From: Streptomyces filamentosus
GTDB lineage: Bacteria; Actinomycetota; Actinomycetes; Streptomycetales; Streptomycetaceae
Length of the DNA: 64,000 nt
Assembly (NCBI RefSeq): GCF_014654895.1
Contig: NZ_BNBE01000004.1
Location: forward strand, 62,001 to 126,000
Reading direction: 5' to 3'
The stretch's first letter is position 1. Every line of letters begins with the position of its first letter. The position numbers were made by a program, and so were the translations under genes. Below the pieces are notes generated by a model. The model saw only the letters and a list, made by a program, of their open reading frames with translations, searched no databases and had not been told where the DNA came from. Shown piece by piece: positions 60,877-64,000 of the stretch.

Positions 60877-60986
60877 CGGGAGACCTCGCAGACGCGGACG
60901 GCGATTCATCGACTCCGGCAGGTACCGCCTCCCACTACATGCCTCAGGCATCTATTCGGTCTACGCGGAGTTCGGCCAATCCACCG

Positions 60987-61004
60987 GAACGGACGGATCC
61001 GTTC
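60987..61004. promoter_or_regulatory. Palindrome upstream of the P450 gene
   Basis: GAACGGA CGGA TCCGTTC (7-bp perfect arms, 4-bp spacer) lies 110 bp before the P450 start and 200 bp after the MFS gene end. It may be an operator for the P450 operon or part of a terminator for the MFS gene. Otherwise the 60877-61206 gap shows no gene. Confidence 0.4.
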
Positions 61005-61206
61005 GGCCGGGGCTGCCGCACCCGGGGAACCCCGCCTTCACCCGCGCCTCCCCTGCGGACGCGGGAGACCGGGCACTCCCGCCCGCGCGCCTCGGCGGCG
61101 GGGCGCGCCGGGCCGAAAACCGTCGCCCTCCCCACCGGAGTCCCCCGCCCCGCGGGGGCAGAAGCCCGACGGGAAGGGACCGGGCAGGAGTCGGCCGGGC
61201 CAGGTG

Positions 61207-62463
61207 TCAGGCGAGGTCGCGGTGGCGGCCCACCCGGGTGGAGAGGAGGTAGAGCGGGGGCACGAGGGCGGCGGCGCAGACGGCCCAGAGGGCGGTGCGG
61301 GCTCCGGTGTGGGTGGCGAGGAGGCCGGCGGTGAGGGCGCCGAACGGCATCGCGCCCCAGGAGACGAAGCGGACCGTGGCCATCACGCGGGACAGCAGCT
61401 CGGGGGGCGACTGGGTCTGCCGGTAGGTGCGGGTGGTGATCGAGCCGATGACGGTGCCGAAGGCGAAGCCGGCGTTGCCCAGGGCGAACCAGTACGCGTC
61501 CCCCGCCGACGTGGTCAGCGGGGCGAGCAGGAGCAGCGCGCCGCCGGCCAGGTCGGCCGCGATGATGCCCCACGCGGTGCCGAGGCGGGTGGTGACCCGG
61601 ACCGCGACGGCGGCGCCGGCGAGCGCGCCGACCCCGTCCATGGCGAGGACGAGACCGAGCTGTACGGAGCCGAGGCCGGCCTCGCGGACCAGGTAGAGGG
61701 GGGTGAGGGCGACGAGGGCCGCGTTGAGGAAGTTGGCGGCGGTCGCCCAGATCATGCAGGGCCGCATGACCGGGTGCCGGGTGACGTACCGCCAGCCCTC
61801 GCGCATCAGCCGGAAGGCGTTCTCGCCGGTGCGGGGCGCGGGGCGGGTCTCGGGGAGGGTGCGCAGCAGCAGGGCGGAGGCCAGGTAGCTGGCGGCGTCC
61901 GCGACGAGCGCGCCGACCGGGCCGGTCACGCCGATCAGGACGCCGCCGAGGGAGGGTCCTCCGGTGTCGGTGACGGCGTGGGTGCCGGACATGACGCTGT
62001 TGCGGGCGGCCAGCTGCCGGGCGGGGACGACGGCGGGCAGGAAGGTCGAGTTGCCGATGTCGAACAGCACCGTCGCCGCGCCGGTGACGAGCGCCGCGCC
62101 CAGCAGGTGCGGGTAGGTGAGGGCGCCGAGCCACCAGGCGAGCGGCAGCGATCCGAGCGCCGCGAACCGTACGAGGTCGAGCGCGACCTGGAGCCGGCGC
62201 AGCGGTACGCGCTGGGCGACGACGCCCGCCGGGAGGCTGAGCAGCAGCCAGGAGACCTGCCCGGCGGCGGCGAGCAGGGCGACCTCGAAGGCGGTGGCGT
62301 CGAGGACGGTGAGGGCGACGAGCGGCAGGGCGAGGGCGGTGACGGCGGTGCCCGCTCCGCTGACGGTGGCGGCGGCCCAGTACCGCCAGAAGACGCCCGG
62401 CGGCGAGGTCTTCTCCTCGGTGTCGCGTCGGTCGTGCTCCTGGATCGCGCGTGCCCCGCTCAT
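61207..62463 (-). CDS. MFS transporter (EntS-like exporter)
   Basis: A 418-aa major facilitator with about 12 helices: FWRYWAAATVSGAGTAVTAL, WLLLSLPAGVVAQRVPLRRL (loop 2-3), LVLAMDGVGALAGAAVAVRV and FALGNAGFAFGTVIGSITTR. The layout is that of EntS-type drug/siderophore exporters. ATG 62463 (MSGARAIQEHD) opens 154 bp from the divergent HxlR-peroxiredoxin gene; a palindrome lies between. Probably exports a toxic or oxidising compound sensed by that regulator. Confidence 0.92.
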   Translation of the reverse strand: MSGARAIQEHDRRDTEEKTSPPGVFWRYWAAATVSGAGTAVTALALPLVALTVLDATAFEVALLAAAGQVSWLLLSLPAGVVAQRVPLRRLQVALDLVRFAALGSLPLAWWLGALTYPHLLGAALVTGAATVLFDIGNSTFLPAVVPARQLAARNSVMSGTHAVTDTGGPSLGGVLIGVTGPVGALVADAASYLASALLLRTLPETRPAPRTGENAFRLMREGWRYVTRHPVMRPCMIWATAANFLNAALVALTPLYLVREAGLGSVQLGLVLAMDGVGALAGAAVAVRVTTRLGTAWGIIAADLAGGALLLLAPLTTSAGDAYWFALGNAGFAFGTVIGSITTRTYRQTQSPPELLSRVMATVRFVSWGAMPFGALTAGLLATHTGARTALWAVCAAALVPPLYLLSTRVGRHRDLA

Positions 62464-62501
62464 ACGGTGGCCACCCCCGGGTCTAGTCAGTCTCTTTTGG
62501 G

Positions 62502-62524
62502 AACTCACTTGTTCCGGGTGAGTT
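62502..62524. promoter_or_regulatory. Candidate HxlR-Prx operator
   Basis: AACTCAC and GTGAGTT are inverted 7-bp arms (62502-62508 and 62518-62524) with a 9-bp spacer that contains GTTCC. GGGAAC repeats flank it. The region is AT-rich compared with both genes and is the only spacer between the MFS and HxlR-Prx starts. Confidence 0.55.
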
Positions 62525-62617
62525 TCTATCGGGAACCCACCCGATGGCGCAAGATGGACCCGAGGGGCGCCGCCGTGCGCGAAGGAGCGCGGAGGGGCGC
62601 GGAGGAGTGGAGACGCT

Positions 62618-63502
62618 GTGACGAGATCGGTGCCCGAGCGGGACGCCGCCTGCGCGATCGCGCAGGCCGCGGCGGTGGTCGGCGACTGGTGGAGCCTGCT
62701 CCTGATCCGCGAGGCCGCGCGGGGCCACCACCGGTTCGACGCGCTCCAGGAGGAGCTGGGCATCTCCCGCAAGGTGCTCACCGAACGCCTGGCGCACCTG
62801 GTGGAGACGGGGGTCCTGGAGAAGGTCCCCTACCAGGACCGGCCGGTGCGGCACGAGTACCGGCTGACGCCCAGCGGGCAGGGACTGCTGCCGGTGCTGC
62901 TGTCGATGCAGGACTGGGCGGACCGCTGGGTCTTCGGCGACGGCTCGCTCAGCGGCACCGCCGACGAGACGAGCGCGGAGGCCCGGCGCGTGGCGGGCCT
63001 GACGGGCCTGCGGCTGCCCCCGCTGGAACTGCCGGGCCACCGGGACGGCGCGCCGCTGGACCCCGTGGCCGCGGACCCGGCGACCGTCCTGTTCTGCTAC
63101 CCGGCGACCGGGCGCCCCGGCCCCCTGCCGGACCGGTGGGCGGACATCCCCGGAACCGTCGGCTGCACGCTGGAGAACCGGCTCTTCCGGGACGCGTACG
63201 AGGACTTCCGCGCGGCGGGCGCGGAGGTGCACGGCGTCAGCACCCAACGCCCGGACGAGCAGCGGGTCTTCGCGGTCGAGGAGGGGATCCCCTTCACCCT
63301 CCTCTCGGACGTCGACCTGCGCCTCGCCGCCGCCCTGCGGCTGCCCACCTTCCGGGCCGGCCAGCTGCTGCGGCTGAAGCGGGCCGTGCTGGTGGTGGAC
63401 CGCGACCGCGTCGTACGGCACGCGCGCTTCCCGGTCACGGACATCCCGGCGGCGGTGGCGGAGGCGCTGACGGAGGTGCGGCGCCTGGCGGCGCAGGGCT
63501 GA
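62618..63502 (+). CDS. HxlR winged-helix regulator fused to a peroxiredoxin domain
   Basis: A 294-aa fusion. Residues 10-105: HxlR (IAQAAAVVGDWWSLLLIREA, ALQEELGISRKVLTERLAHL, RHEYRLTPSGQGLLPVLL). Residues 130-285: thioredoxin-fold peroxiredoxin of BCP/PrxQ type; FCYPATGRPGP, then VGCTLENRLFRDAYEDFRAA carries the candidate peroxidatic Cys183, VHGVSTQRPDEQRVFAVEEG and IPFTLLSDVD follow, ending with LLRLKRAVLVVDRDR. Cys160 and Cys12 could be partners. GTG 62618 is the start. A peroxide- or disulfide-sensing regulator of the divergent MFS gene is the natural reading. Confidence 0.9.
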   Translation: MTRSVPERDAACAIAQAAAVVGDWWSLLLIREAARGHHRFDALQEELGISRKVLTERLAHLVETGVLEKVPYQDRPVRHEYRLTPSGQGLLPVLLSMQDWADRWVFGDGSLSGTADETSAEARRVAGLTGLRLPPLELPGHRDGAPLDPVAADPATVLFCYPATGRPGPLPDRWADIPGTVGCTLENRLFRDAYEDFRAAGAEVHGVSTQRPDEQRVFAVEEGIPFTLLSDVDLRLAAALRLPTFRAGQLLRLKRAVLVVDRDRVVRHARFPVTDIPAAVAEALTEVRRLAAQG

Positions 63503-63731
63503 CCGCGCCCCGGACGGGCACGCTCGGCGCTCCGGCCCCGAGCGGGGCGGCCGGCGGGCGGCGGAATGCGGAAAAGATCACGGGATTCCGGTGCATCCCT
63601 CGGGGCCGTTCGTGCGTCTTGTGTGCGAGGACCTTGCGGCCTCCGTACGCAGAGACCTCGAAGACCCCTGCGCACGGAGGCCCCCACGGGCCTCGCCGAC
63701 CATCGCACCTCCTATCCAAGGGCAGAACACT

Positions 63732-64000
63732 TTGATATCTACGCCACTGCGCGTGCGCCGTGCCGTGACGGTCGCGGTCACCACCGCCGCCGTGCTGGCC
63801 GGCGGCTTCTCCGCGAGCCAGGCGCAGGCCGCGACGCCGCCCACCCCGTCGATCACCGCCCCGGGCGGCTTCGTCATGAACAACGGGACGGCCGCGACGC
63901 TGTTCGGGAAGGGCGCGGACACCCGCCGTCCGACCGGCTCCACCACCAAGATCATGACGGCGAAGGTGGTGCTGGCCCAGCGGGGCCTCAACCTCGACGC
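63732..64000 (+). CDS. D-alanyl-D-alanine carboxypeptidase (partial)
   Basis: The first 89 codons of a serine D,D-peptidase (S11/DacA family), running off the window. A signal peptide (VRRAVTVAVTTAAVLAGGFS then ASQAQAA) is followed by APGGFVMNNGTAATLFGKGA and the catalytic SxxK box in RPTGSTTKIMTAKVVLAQRG (Ser-Thr-Thr-Lys). It trims the fifth D-Ala of peptidoglycan stems, extracytoplasmically. The TTG start at 63732 is tentative; a GTG a few codons later is possible. Only the 5' end is seen. Confidence 0.85.
   Translation, partial: MISTPLRVRRAVTVAVTTAAVLAGGFSASQAQAATPPTPSITAPGGFVMNNGTAATLFGKGADTRRPTGSTTKIMTAKVVLAQRGLNLD

Noticed and set aside
59386..63735. 1449-codon plus-strand frame
   Set aside because: Antisense of ferredoxin, P450 and MFS, then a shifted frame across the HxlR-Prx gene.
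1..64000. CRISPR array, tRNA or rRNA genes
   Set aside because: No regularly spaced direct repeats, and no tRNA- or rRNA-like sequences were recognised by reading.

Overview
The window reads as high-GC actinobacterial DNA, almost certainly Streptomyces. Evidence: strong G/C third-position bias, many Streptomyces-restricted families (DUF5954, DUF5753, DUF2267, HSP18 regulator, SpoIIE-type PP2C, MASE1), and a tap-tpg pair, the telomere-capping genes of linear Streptomyces replicons. With the many degraded insertion sequences and broken genes, this suggests a chromosome arm near a telomere, or a linear plasmid. No telomere end or rRNA is visible.

Layout. 1-2.7 kb: a frameshifted hypothetical gene, a DUF5954 gene, and a head-to-head pair of truncated genes (SDR and ArsR). 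3.0-8.9 kb: a minus-strand operon tap > tpg > unknown 112-aa protein > DEAH helicase, with GTGA overlaps. 9.4-12.6 kb: a degraded beta-propeller-like gene, then a heat-stress island (RheA-type repressor, Hsp20, two DUF2267 proteins) with two RheA-type operators. 13.2-13.9 kb: a SUKH protein with an Lsr2-like tail. 14.1-16.7 kb: a zinc-starvation island of alternative ribosomal proteins (L33, L31, S18 one way; L28, S14 the other) plus a COG0523 protein around a Zur box. 17-25 kb: GNAT, XRE regulator/LLM flavin enzyme, M20 amidohydrolase, acyl-CoA oxidase-like enzyme. 25-34 kb: small stress, membrane and secreted proteins among IS5 relics (CsbD, PRC-barrel, HAD, DUF3237, DEDDh exonuclease).

34.9-37.0 kb: an ArsR regulator translationally coupled to a SulP anion transporter. 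37.3-38.9 kb: IS630 and IS701 relics around a divergent HxlR/DoxX pair. 39.5-46.8 kb: DUF5753 regulator, small hypotheticals, a TetR-controlled FAD monooxygenase with three matching palindromic operators, DUF4291, PP2C phosphatase and MASE1 protein. 46.8-52.5 kb: divergent EamA exporter/LysR, relics of a MacB-like ABC transporter, two VOC proteins flanking a dead IS5 element, and a DinB protein. 52.5-58.1 kb: a coiled-coil protein and a very large secreted protein (1433 aa) joining a DNase I/CdtB-like nuclease, an aegerolysin-like segment, an SGNH hydrolase and a pectin-lyase-like helix. 58.4-64 kb: a frameshifted secreted six-hairpin-type gene, a 3Fe-4S ferredoxin and P450 pair, an MFS exporter divergent from an HxlR-peroxiredoxin fusion regulator, and the start of a D,D-carboxypeptidase gene.

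How the parts work together: several self-contained local circuits are legible, each regulator sitting next to its target with a palindrome between them (RheA/Hsp20, TetR/monooxygenase, ArsR/SulP, HxlR-Prx/MFS, LysR/EamA, Zur box/ribosomal proteins). The most notable loci are the telomere operon with its coupled helicase and the multidomain secreted hydrolase. Calls come from reading the sequence only; no database search was run.
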